Origin: an uncultured Phycisphaera sp.
Lineage (GTDB): Bacteria > Planctomycetota > Phycisphaerae > Phycisphaerales > SM1A02
Assembly: GCA_937919685.1 (NCBI GenBank)
Contig: CALFOM010000116.1
Span: 1 to 37,501, forward strand
Length of the DNA stretch: 37,501 bases
Direction of reading: 5' to 3'
Shown here: piece after piece, positions 24,615 through 32,295 of the stretch
Position numbering within the stretch: position 1 is the first letter of the stretch
How the letters are laid out: each line of letters begins with the position of its first letter
The notes under the pieces: model-generated
Told to the model about the DNA's origin: nothing
Database searches by the model: none
What the model saw: the letters and a program-made list of their open reading frames with translations, nothing else
Translations under genes and position numbers: made by a program

Positions 24615-25912
24615 TGAACTTCTCTTCGGCTCATCCTGCTTGGCGTCTCGCGGAACCGTGGCCTGCGATTCTGGTCGCGCCCCATGCCGTCGACGAGCCG
24701 CCCGATCTGGAGGCATTCCTGGCGGCGCTCGCTGCGAAACTCGGCGAGACCGTGGAGGTGATGGAGTTCCTTCCTTCCGCGGATGAGAAACACCCCTGGT
24801 CGGTGCTGGTCCGTCTTCCGGGACAGCCGACGCCGGTCTTGATCTCGTGCGAACGAACCAAGCGGATGGACGAGATACCACCGGATCTTTCCGCTTCGGT
24901 GGTCGCATCGCGTTTCACGATCGTCGTGGAGTCCCTCCTCGATGGCGAGGATCCCCGAATGATCTGGGGTCGACTCGCGATGGTCGCCGCAGTTCGACCG
25001 GAGGCGATCGCAATCCTCGACGGGGCGACTGGCCGATGGTTCGATCGAGCGGAGATCGATCGGGATCTCTCGGATCTTGAGCTTGGCCCACCGGAGGACG
25101 TGCTCTGGCGGGTCCAGGCGGTGTCGAGTTCGGAGAACCTCGAAGAAGGCACCGTCTGGCTCTTCACCCGTGGTCTTCTTCGCTGTGGCCTTCCCGAACT
25201 TGAAATGCTGGAAGTTCCGGGGCGGGATGCTCCCGCGGCGTCGAAACTCATCGATGCCCTCGCGGGCCTACTTCTTGAAGACGGTCCGGCAGCACCGGAG
25301 ATTCCGTATCCCCTGGGGCCTGGAATCGACGTCGCGTTGATTCCCTGGCGGGAGATCGTCGAGACGCTCGATCCCGAGAGCCTCGGCAGCGAGGCGGATC
25401 GAGCGGCACTCTCACAAGAGACGCCGAATCCGTTGCAAGCGCGGCGAGCCGCAATCTGCGACATCGAACCGAAAGGGAGCTTCAAACAGGTCTGGACGTG
25501 GCCGCAGAATGCGGTGGCGCACTTCGCTCGACCCGATGCCGCGGTCTATCGAAGCGACGTCTCGACGTCGCGGGCATCGGCGGTAGCCCGCCGAAGTTGG
25601 GCGACGGCGGTCGAGGCTCTTCAGGCCGCGACGCCCGACACGCTGCTTCTCGCAGGAATTCCTCTCGGTGCGGATTCCCTAGGCCGGGTAGAGCATGCGT
25701 GGTTACAGGTCGAACAGGCTTCGACGACCGGCGGGACTGGTCGCTTGCTGCGCGGCACCTTGGACGGACGTTCGGCAGGAACCTCCATTGAATTTCAGTC
25801 GGTGGATCTGGATGGATGGCGTCTGGTTCGGGGTGATCATGCGATCGGGCCCGAGGACGCAATCGATCCGTTGGGTTTCGTCAAGGACGCCTCGGTCGGA
25901 GGTGGCCGGTGA
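24614..25912 (+). CDS. DUF2314-like protein
   Basis: A 432-residue cytoplasmic protein. The N-terminal 290 residues have no motif I can name. The C-terminal region (about 345-432), including 'RVEHAWLQVEQ' and a following strand, turn and 'GRSAGT' loop, resembles DUF2314 domains, where EHxW is a conserved feature. I offer that as a tentative match; DUF4026 is sometimes found N-terminal to it. It overlaps leuS by one base and the next gene by 4 bases (GTGA), so it is translated with leuS. There is no visible reason in the sequence for a link to tRNA charging. Confidence 0.65.
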   Translation: MNFSSAHPAWRLAEPWPAILVAPHAVDEPPDLEAFLAALAAKLGETVEVMEFLPSADEKHPWSVLVRLPGQPTPVLISCERTKRMDEIPPDLSASVVASRFTIVVESLLDGEDPRMIWGRLAMVAAVRPEAIAILDGATGRWFDRAEIDRDLSDLELGPPEDVLWRVQAVSSSENLEEGTVWLFTRGLLRCGLPELEMLEVPGRDAPAASKLIDALAGLLLEDGPAAPEIPYPLGPGIDVALIPWREIVETLDPESLGSEADRAALSQETPNPLQARRAAICDIEPKGSFKQVWTWPQNAVAHFARPDAAVYRSDVSTSRASAVARRSWATAVEALQAATPDTLLLAGIPLGADSLGRVEHAWLQVEQASTTGGTGRLLRGTLDGRSAGTSIEFQSVDLDGWRLVRGDHAIGPEDAIDPLGFVKDASVGGGR

Positions 25913-26334
25913 ATCAGAGCGAAACGGTGTTTCAGTATCCGGAGGAGGATCCGCTTGGGCGGCCGCCCGTGGTGGTTGCCCGCGCACCGCATCGAACCGA
26001 AATGGACGCGATCAGGATGATTCTCGCCGAGGAGGGGGTTCCCTCTCTGGTCGAGCAGGATCACCACGCGACGCCGCCGGATTGGACGGTGCAGGTCTCG
26101 GAGGCCGCCGGCGATGATGCTCGTCGACTTCTGGAGAATCGGGCCGCCATGGCTTCCCACATCGACTGGGATGCCGTGGATGTGGGCACGCCTCCTGCGG
26201 AAGTGCGGTCGATTCTGGAGGGGGCGGAGCGGATGCGGCGATTCAACACCGTCGTGCGAGTGGCGGGAACCGTGGTCGGACTGACCATGTTGGTTCTGGC
26301 GATTGTGGCGGTTCTGGCCACCCTGCTAACCTGA
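25909..26334 (+). CDS. DUF2007-like membrane protein
   Basis: A 141-residue protein that starts at GTG 25909 in a GTGA overlap with the preceding stop. The N-terminal 80 residues resemble DUF2007 ('putative signal-transducing' ferredoxin-like fold): a strand 'VVVARAPHR', a helix 'EMDAIRMILAEEGVPSLV' and a final 'WTVQVSEAAGDDARRLLE'. A helical linker leads to one C-terminal membrane helix (about 115-140). The likely topology is a cytoplasmic N-domain with a tail anchor. The family match is from the pattern and is moderately sure. Function unknown. Confidence 0.7.
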   Translation: MNQSETVFQYPEEDPLGRPPVVVARAPHRTEMDAIRMILAEEGVPSLVEQDHHATPPDWTVQVSEAAGDDARRLLENRAAMASHIDWDAVDVGTPPAEVRSILEGAERMRRFNTVVRVAGTVVGLTMLVLAIVAVLATLLT

Positions 26335-26350
26335 CCGTATCAATCGAATG

Positions 26351-26378
26351 CGTGAGGCCGTGGTAACCGGCCGACGCC
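26351..26378 (+). other. leader hairpin before lipoprotein gene
   Basis: GCGT (26351-26354) pairs with ACGC (26375-26378), and GGCCG (26357-26361) with CGGCC (26369-26373), around a 7-base loop, in the gap between the DUF2007-like stop and the lipoprotein start. No T tract follows. It could serve as a leader structure or a weak terminator. Confidence 0.4.
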
Positions 26379-26401
26379 TCGTCTCAAACAGGATTTCGGT
26401 T

Positions 26402-26938
26402 ATGCGAACGATCTTTTTCCTCCGTGCACTCCGGAGAAGTTCCTCGAGCTCCTCGACTCTCATCACCCTCGCGGCGGTGCTGATCATGAGTGGCCTCGGC
26501 GGCTGCGGCGGCTACGTTCTGAAGGGAAAGGCCGTAGTCGGTTCCTACAACAGCATTGAACTCGTCGACAAGGACGACCCTCGGCTCAAGGATCGCGGCA
26601 CGCCTGGCGTCCGGGTGGAGGCGATCCGTGATCCTGATTCGCTCGGACGAAAGACGGTCGCGGCGGCGAACAGCGGAGGAAACGGCGACCTCCGTCTGGC
26701 GATCAGCGAGTTCGGCGTCGGCTTCCTTGAAGAAGAGTGGGAACTCAATGCGAAGATGGCTGGGGCCAGTTATGCGGCAAACATCTTTAGCCTCCCATTC
26801 GACGCAGATTCGGTGAGACTACTGGTGGTGGTCGAGCCGGGAAGTGGTCGGAACGGGACTTCTCTGAACAATGAGGCCCAGCGGGAACTGGATTCCTTCG
26901 ACATCCATATTCCGAAGGACTCGGCAATCTATCGCTGA
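26402..26938 (+). CDS. putative lipoprotein
   Basis: A 178-residue protein with a basic N-terminus (RALRR), a Ser-rich stretch, a hydrophobic segment (TLITLAAVLIMS) and a lipobox-like LGGC (Cys about residue 34), so a lipid-anchored or at least exported protein is likely. The start at 26402 has AGGA at 26391-26394; the longer frame from 26348 would lose the signal architecture. The mature part has a 'GSYNSIELVDKDDPRL' segment and later 'NIFSLPFDADSVRLLVVVEPGSGR', and is not of a family I recognise. It precedes the DUF58/transglutaminase genes by 55 bases. Confidence 0.7.
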   Translation: MRTIFFLRALRRSSSSSSTLITLAAVLIMSGLGGCGGYVLKGKAVVGSYNSIELVDKDDPRLKDRGTPGVRVEAIRDPDSLGRKTVAAANSGGNGDLRLAISEFGVGFLEEEWELNAKMAGASYAANIFSLPFDADSVRLLVVVEPGSGRNGTSLNNEAQRELDSFDIHIPKDSAIYR

Positions 26939-26960
26939 GCATCGGGTGTGAGTCCGCACG

Positions 26961-26983
26961 GCCCCTTATAGGTCGGAAGGGGC
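26961..26983 (+). promoter_or_regulatory. hairpin over ribosome binding site of DUF58 gene
   Basis: GCCCCTT (26961-26967) and AAGGGGC (26977-26983) form a perfect 7-bp inverted repeat with a 9-base loop. The 3' arm is the purine-rich ribosome binding site (GGAAGGGG, 26975-26982) of the gene starting at 26994, so folding would block translation initiation. No T run follows, which argues against a simple terminator. Confidence 0.5.
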
Positions 26984-26993
26984 ATCGACCCAT

Positions 26994-28196
26994 ATGCGCT
27001 ACCGCTATCACCTGAATCTGGCCGGTCTGCTCTATCTGGCGGTCACGCTTCTGGTCGGATTCGCAGCCACGGTGCGTCCGAACAATCTCCTTGTCTGGAT
27101 TTTCGGTCTTCTGCTCGGACTCATCGTGATCAGTGGCCTCATCAGTGGTGGCGCCTTGTTCCGAATCTCGATGAGACGACTTGATCCGATGAACGGGCGG
27201 GTCGATCGGCCGTTGGTCGTGCGATACGCGATTCAGGGGGGAAGCCGTTTCATTCCACTTTTCGACGTCCGGATTCGCGAGGTCCCTTGCGCGAACGTCG
27301 AATTCGCCGACTGGACCAGCTTTGCCGCGGAGGCCTCCGCGTGGGTTTTGCATGCAGGACCGGGTGAGACGGTTCATGCGGAAGCCGTCTTTGTGCCGCG
27401 TCGTCGCGGGCGGATGAGATTCGATCGACTCGAGGCCCGCTCCAGTTTTCCGTTCGGACTCATTGGGAAGTCGGTAACGATCGGGAAAGAACTCGAGACG
27501 CTGATCTTTCCCCGAACCTGTCGGATCCGGGAGGGCGCGATCGAGAAACTCCTGGGTGGGGGAATCGGTGGCGGACGTTCGGGGCCGGGCACCGGATCGA
27601 TCGGCGAGTACGCAGGACTCCGCGAGTATCGGCCCGGAGACAGCGTGCGCTCCGTCGCCTGGAAACGTTTTCGTCCGGATCATTCGCCGGTGGTCATCCA
27701 ACGGGCGATGCCCTCCCCGCCACGGTTGATCCTCATCCTTGATCTGCGACGCCCGACGGCGCAATTGAGGCTCATCGAAGGGTCGAATCACCGCGAGCGT
27801 GAGGAAGAAGCAATCAGTTTCGTCGCGTCCATCGCGGAGACCTCCATCAGGCTCGGCGTCGAGGTCGGGCTCCGGATCGCAGGGACTTCGATGCCCGATC
27901 TTCCAATGCGCGGAGGTCGTCGGCACCTTGATCGATTGCAGGCACATCTCGCTGCGGTCGAACTTGATTCCGAACGTCTCGATCGAGAGACGGTCATTCC
28001 GTCGCCAAACGTGGCTTCCGTTGTCGTGATCCATGTCGACCGGGTCGATCCGGGACTGGGAAATCACGGTGCCTGGCATCTTCTTCCCGCGAATCTCGTC
28101 GAATTTGCGGAGCGCCCGATGGAGGTTCGAGACTCGGCCGCGCAGTCTCGGGAATCCGGCGGGTCGGATTCGGACGATGCAGGGGCCGCCGCATGA
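26994..28196 (+). CDS. DUF58 domain-containing protein
   Basis: A 400-residue protein with two adjacent N-terminal membrane helices (about 10-27 and 31-54) and a cytoplasmic-side DUF58 domain. The DUF58 hallmark is at about 211-226: LREYRPGDSVRSVAWKRF, then 'VIQRAMPSP'. DUF58 proteins are usually encoded with a MoxR AAA+ ATPase and a transglutaminase-like membrane protein. Here the transglutaminase gene is directly downstream in a 4-base overlap, but no MoxR ATPase gene lies upstream. The family's role is thought to be in envelope or secreted enzyme maturation; for this protein that remains inference. The ribosome binding site is in a hairpin (26961-26983). Confidence 0.88.
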   Translation: MRYRYHLNLAGLLYLAVTLLVGFAATVRPNNLLVWIFGLLLGLIVISGLISGGALFRISMRRLDPMNGRVDRPLVVRYAIQGGSRFIPLFDVRIREVPCANVEFADWTSFAAEASAWVLHAGPGETVHAEAVFVPRRRGRMRFDRLEARSSFPFGLIGKSVTIGKELETLIFPRTCRIREGAIEKLLGGGIGGGRSGPGTGSIGEYAGLREYRPGDSVRSVAWKRFRPDHSPVVIQRAMPSPPRLILILDLRRPTAQLRLIEGSNHREREEEAISFVASIAETSIRLGVEVGLRIAGTSMPDLPMRGGRRHLDRLQAHLAAVELDSERLDRETVIPSPNVASVVVIHVDRVDPGLGNHGAWHLLPANLVEFAERPMEVRDSAAQSRESGGSDSDDAGAAA

Positions 28197-30442
28197 CGCC
28201 GTTATTCCGATACCGCCGTTATCTCCGGATCGAGGTGCTTCTCGCCGTCACCGCCTACGCGGTGGCGCTCCAGACGTTTGAATTGATGTTCATTCTTGGG
28301 GCCGCGGCGCTTGCGAGCGGATACGTCAGTGACGGCCCGCGTGGACGCTACCTACCGATGTGGGCGACGACGATTCTGGCGGCGATTCTCTTCGGTTGGT
28401 CCATCTTCTCGTTTCTGGAAAATCCTGATCCGGCGTCGACCATGGCGTTGGTTGGACGACTTGGATGCTGCCTCGCGGTGCTCCGACTCTTCGGTCGTCG
28501 ATCAGCCCGGGAGGACCGGCAGGTCATCCTCCTGGCGGTCGTGGCGGTGGTCGGGGCGTGTCTCTATTCATTCCAGTTTCTCTTCGGCTTTCTGGTCGTC
28601 GTCTTCTCGCTTCATACGGTCCAGGTCATCATGCTCAATCGTCTGCAGTCGGGACTCGAGGACGCTCGAGCCGACCGACGTGGACTGACCGCCGATCTCC
28701 CGGTACCTCCGGTTGAGGGGGCGTCGGGGCGGTCGCCGATTACTCAGTTCAGGGCACTGGTCGTCGGTTGCACCGTCGTCGCCTGCGTGCTGGCGACCGG
28801 CGTCTTTCTGATCTTCCCTCGAAAGATCGACGCGGGCGGAGCAAGTTTGGGATCAAGAACGGGCTTCACCCCTGAAGTCGACCTGACGCGGAACGACCAA
28901 CTCGAACAGAGTAATCGTGAGGTCTTCACGGTCGAATGGGCCGACCCCCAAGGAGTTCCGATCCAGTGGCCGCAGCCGCTTCGTCTCCGTGGCGCCGTGC
29001 TTGATCGCTGGAACGAAGCCGACCGACGGTGGATGACTTCTGCAGGCAGGCGGTATCTCCGCACCGTCACCACCAGTGGTGATCCCGATGTGTTCGTCTC
29101 TTTGGGTGCTGCGGAGATCGGGCGTGGCCTCTACACACAGACGGTGACGATGAGATCGCTCGCGACCTCTCGCGTGTTCGCCCGTTGGGCGCCGCTGGCG
29201 ATTGCCTGCGATCAGCCGCGGACCTTTACCATCGAACCCGCCGATCTGGAATTGGAGGACACGATCACCGGAGAGCTCGATCGATTCACGACCTACCGGC
29301 TGTTGGTCGATCCGAATCCGTCACCTGAGGTCATCCAGTCGATCGCCGGCGATGCGATCCCGCCGGTTCGCCCTCCGATTTTCAAGGTCCCCGGGGTGCG
29401 GGAGGAAGCGGAGCGAATTCTCGCCGAGAATGCACCGTCGCTGCTCGAGCCGCTGGTCGACGCGGACGAGGAGGGTCAATGGCGCCGGAATCGGCAGATC
29501 GCGGAGACCTTTACCAACTACCTGCGGGGCGATGACTTTCGATACACGCTCGACCTTCGTCGATTCGTTCAGCGTCGAGGCGTCGATCCCATTTATGCCT
29601 TCCTCACGGAGTATCGATTCGGTCACTGCGAGTACTTCGCGTCCGGACTGGCGGGCCTCTGTCAGTCCTTGGGAATCGAGTGCCGGGTGGTCACGGGATT
29701 CGTGGCCGTCGAGTACGACGATTCCATCGGGCGATACATCGTCCGTGAATCGAATGCTCATGCCTGGGTCGAAGTCCGCACTGGCCGATGGTCGTGGCGG
29801 GAATTCGACCCCACCAGTAGTGAGATCCTCGAGGCACTCCAGGCGGGGCGACGGAGCTGGGCCGACGACTGGCGATGGCTCTACGACCGCGCGGATTTCC
29901 TCTGGACGAGCCGTTTCGTCACCTTCGATGGCACGACTCAAGCGACTCTGGCCGATCGGTTCGGTGAGTTCGTGGGTTCGGGAGGACGAGGCGCCTTCGA
30001 GGACGCGAAGTCGATGGCCCGGAAGGTGAATCAGTATTTCCAACTCGGACCTGCCGGATACATCTGGCTCGGGGTCGTGGCCCTCGCAGTGAGTCTGGCG
30101 GTCATTGCGATCGTCGCCGAGGTCCGAAGACGCCGACGAATTCGAGAGGTGCTGCATGCGGGGAAGGATGTGCCTCTTCGCCGAATTCGTGAGGCGGCCT
30201 TCTACCTCGATCTTCTCAAGGCCTTTGAAGCGGCAGGTTGTGCAAAGCCGGGATCGACTCCGCCTCTGATGCATCTTGAGAAGGTTCTTCGTGTTCGCCC
30301 GGATGTCGCGGAAGCGGCAAGGCCGCTGGTTGAACTCTTCTACGAGGTCCGATTCGGAAATCGTCGACTCGATGCGACGGCACGTCGATCGGTGGCGGAG
30401 TCGGTCCTTCGATTGCGAGCGATCGCGGAAGGTGGTCTTTGA
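28193..30442 (+). CDS. TgpA-type transglutaminase-like membrane protein
   Basis: A 749-residue protein with several N-terminal membrane helices (about 10-170, DUF3488-type region, with another near 190-210), a large extracytoplasmic transglutaminase-like domain and a C-terminal membrane helix (about 621-642) followed by a short cytoplasmic tail of DUF4129 character. The Cys-His-Asp triad is visible: Cys in FGHCEYFA (about 478), His in SNAHAWVEV (about 522) and Asp in REFDPT (about 539). It belongs with TgpA proteins. Whether it is a protease, transglutaminase or binding domain cannot be said. Its start overlaps the DUF58 gene (ATGA). Confidence 0.9.
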   Translation: MTPLFRYRRYLRIEVLLAVTAYAVALQTFELMFILGAAALASGYVSDGPRGRYLPMWATTILAAILFGWSIFSFLENPDPASTMALVGRLGCCLAVLRLFGRRSAREDRQVILLAVVAVVGACLYSFQFLFGFLVVVFSLHTVQVIMLNRLQSGLEDARADRRGLTADLPVPPVEGASGRSPITQFRALVVGCTVVACVLATGVFLIFPRKIDAGGASLGSRTGFTPEVDLTRNDQLEQSNREVFTVEWADPQGVPIQWPQPLRLRGAVLDRWNEADRRWMTSAGRRYLRTVTTSGDPDVFVSLGAAEIGRGLYTQTVTMRSLATSRVFARWAPLAIACDQPRTFTIEPADLELEDTITGELDRFTTYRLLVDPNPSPEVIQSIAGDAIPPVRPPIFKVPGVREEAERILAENAPSLLEPLVDADEEGQWRRNRQIAETFTNYLRGDDFRYTLDLRRFVQRRGVDPIYAFLTEYRFGHCEYFASGLAGLCQSLGIECRVVTGFVAVEYDDSIGRYIVRESNAHAWVEVRTGRWSWREFDPTSSEILEALQAGRRSWADDWRWLYDRADFLWTSRFVTFDGTTQATLADRFGEFVGSGGRGAFEDAKSMARKVNQYFQLGPAGYIWLGVVALAVSLAVIAIVAEVRRRRRIREVLHAGKDVPLRRIREAAFYLDLLKAFEAAGCAKPGSTPPLMHLEKVLRVRPDVAEAARPLVELFYEVRFGNRRLDATARRSVAESVLRLRAIAEGGL

Positions 30443-31137
30443 TGAGCGGCCATTCTGACTCGGATCAATCCCCCTACGACGAAGCCGAGACTCTTGCCCA
30501 GGTGCAGGGCGTGACGGCCCGGTTGATGCGCGGGCCGTCACGGGTGCTGGACCTCGGCTGCGGTTCCGGCCGGATCGCGGGTCACCTGTGCCGGGCAGGA
30601 CATGATGTGACTGGAGTTGATCGAGCCTCGAGGCATCGGTCGGGCTTCGAGGTTTCGACGGATGCGAAGGCGACCTTCGTGGTCGGTGATTTCTCATCGG
30701 CCACTGGCTGCAGGATGCTCCCCGCCGGTCCCTTCGATGCCATTCTTCTCCTTGGGAACACGCTTGCGTTGATCCGGGAGCCGAGCATCGTGCGAGATCT
30801 GTTTCTCGCCCTCGCGGAGCGGCTTGATCCGGAGGGAATTCTCGTCTACGACGATTTCTCATTCACCTCCTGGGCAGAACTGGCGGCGGGGAACTGGGGT
30901 GAGGGGATTTCCGAAGACGGATCGATGCAGATGATCTGGATCCCTGGAGAGCCTGAATTCGTGCTGCGATCCGGGGCTGAGGTCGATCCGGAAGACGATG
31001 AACCCAGACCCGAGGAGCGGGTGCTTCGAATCTGGTCGATGGCCGAACTCAACGATGCTGCGGTGTTGGCCGGTTTGACGGTTGGCGGGCATGATCCGGC
31101 GGCTTCAATGGTGGTTCATGTGCACGCGAATCCGTGA
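30442..31137 (+). CDS. class I SAM-dependent methyltransferase
   Basis: A 231-residue enzyme with the Rossmann-type SAM fold: motif I LDLGCGSG (about 36-43), an acidic residue closing the second strand (GVD, about 57-59), and the later 'GDFSSATG' and 'FDAILLLGN' segments of motifs II and III. The ATG at 30442 shares one base with the transglutaminase stop (TGATG). No motif points to a substrate. A link with the DUF58/TgpA pair is suggested only by the tight spacing. Confidence 0.85.
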   Translation: MSGHSDSDQSPYDEAETLAQVQGVTARLMRGPSRVLDLGCGSGRIAGHLCRAGHDVTGVDRASRHRSGFEVSTDAKATFVVGDFSSATGCRMLPAGPFDAILLLGNTLALIREPSIVRDLFLALAERLDPEGILVYDDFSFTSWAELAAGNWGEGISEDGSMQMIWIPGEPEFVLRSGAEVDPEDDEPRPEERVLRIWSMAELNDAAVLAGLTVGGHDPAASMVVHVHANP

Positions 31138-31398
31138 TCAATCCCGTCTATCGGACGCGGAGAGCGGTTGCGAGGGCTGATTCGCATTGGATCCTTCCGT
31201 TGGTGGGGATTGGGCGGTCGATGAGCCCTAGACTTCCGACTCGAACTCGATTCCTCGGTGGTCTTACGGGACCGGAAGGGTCGATGAAGAGGGTATAGAG
31301 CCCGGTCGGGCATCCGTCATACTGGACGGATCGTGTCCCCGGGGTGGCCAGGCGATCTTCTGAAGAGGTCGCCGGAAATGCGAAAGTGAGCGTTCGGC
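31138..31398 (+). other. intergenic region with hairpins
   Basis: The 261 bases before the PilZ-like gene hold no convincing gene. Two clear hairpins stand out: ATCCGTC/GACGGAT (31312-31318, 31325-31331) with a 6-base loop, and GGCGATCTT/GAGGTCGCC (31351-31359, 31365-31373) with two G-U pairs and a 5-base loop. The palindrome CCCCGGGG (31337-31344) is between them. A minus-strand frame of 86 codons (31148-31408) is open here but looks like chance. No T tract follows, so the structures are not ordinary terminators. Confidence 0.4.
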
Positions 31399-32295
31399 GT
31401 GCCGGCATCTAGAAGCAGAACTCATGATTGGCGACGTCTCCTCGAGCAGATTCACGAGCGAGGTGGTGCGATCGAATTCGCGATCGCCCATCCTGATCGC
31501 GGCGAGACCGATCCATCGCTCCATGTGAATGGTCCGGATCTGGTCTGGCGGGTACGTGTTCTCGACCTTACCTCGGAGGAGATTGCGGTCGAGCGGCCGG
31601 TCACCCTCGGCCGCGACGTGCGCATCGATGAGGGCACCGAATTGGTCGGCGCGATCGCCATCGGGCAGAATCGATGGACCTTCAGAACCACCAATCTCGG
31701 CGACGTTTCGGGCGGCAATCTCGGGCATCCACTTGGCCTGCGGTTGGCGATGCCGACCGAAGTCAGCCGGTCGCAACGCCGCCGCATTCGGGTCGATACG
31801 AAGGCGGTCACGCTTCCGAATGTGGAGATCTGGCCGCTACTCGATCCCAAGTCCGTGATTCCCGCCGAGCGAGCGACCGAACTCGCCTTCGAGGCCTGGA
31901 AGTCAGGTGAGAAAGTGACGGGAGCGGATCTTTTCTCGGATGCGGTCATGCCCGTGATCGGCCCCAAGTTCACCGCGGAACTCGCCAATCTCGGTGGGGG
32001 TGGTGTCGGCCTGGTCGTGAATCATGACAACGCCGCGGCGGTCGGACGACACCGGATCTTCTGGTTACGACTTTCGCTGGAACCGGAGATTCCGATTCCA
32101 GTCTGCGCTTCAGGCAAGGTCGTGCATACTCACATCGATTCGATGCAAAAAACCTACGTTGGAATCGCCTTCGACTTCAGTTTCAACCTGCCGCACCAGA
32201 CGATGGTTGCGAACCAGATCCTCGGTTACATCGAGAAACAGCAGGAACTGCAGCGTCAGGCACGTGATCAGCGAGAGTCCGGTCGACCCGGCTGA
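31399..32295 (+). CDS. YcgR/PilZ-like c-di-GMP-binding protein
   Basis: A 298-residue cytoplasmic protein that looks like a YcgR-type two-domain PilZ protein. Residues about 1-120 resemble the N-terminal PilZN/YcgR domain ('RVRVLDLTSEEIAVERP', then 'FRTTNL'). The second domain opens with RSQRRRIR (124-131), which contains the RxxxR c-di-GMP motif, and continues to LANLGGGGVGL (195-205), in the place of the (D/N)xSxxG motif but with Gly for Ser. About 66 residues separate the two motifs, more than the usual 25-35, implying an insertion. The start is GTG at 31399; no other start fits. Binding of c-di-GMP is an inference. Its 3' end overlaps pabB by 28 bases on the opposite strand. Confidence 0.65.
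   Translation: MPASRSRTHDWRRLLEQIHERGGAIEFAIAHPDRGETDPSLHVNGPDLVWRVRVLDLTSEEIAVERPVTLGRDVRIDEGTELVGAIAIGQNRWTFRTTNLGDVSGGNLGHPLGLRLAMPTEVSRSQRRRIRVDTKAVTLPNVEIWPLLDPKSVIPAERATELAFEAWKSGEKVTGADLFSDAVMPVIGPKFTAELANLGGGGVGLVVNHDNAAAVGRHRIFWLRLSLEPEIPIPVCASGKVVHTHIDSMQKTYVGIAFDFSFNLPHQTMVANQILGYIEKQQELQRQARDQRESGRPG

Noticed and set aside
31148-31408. 86-codon minus-strand ORF before the PilZ-like gene
   Set aside because: It has no ribosome binding site, an Arg/Pro/Ser-rich composition typical of shadow frames in this sequence, and no recognisable domain.
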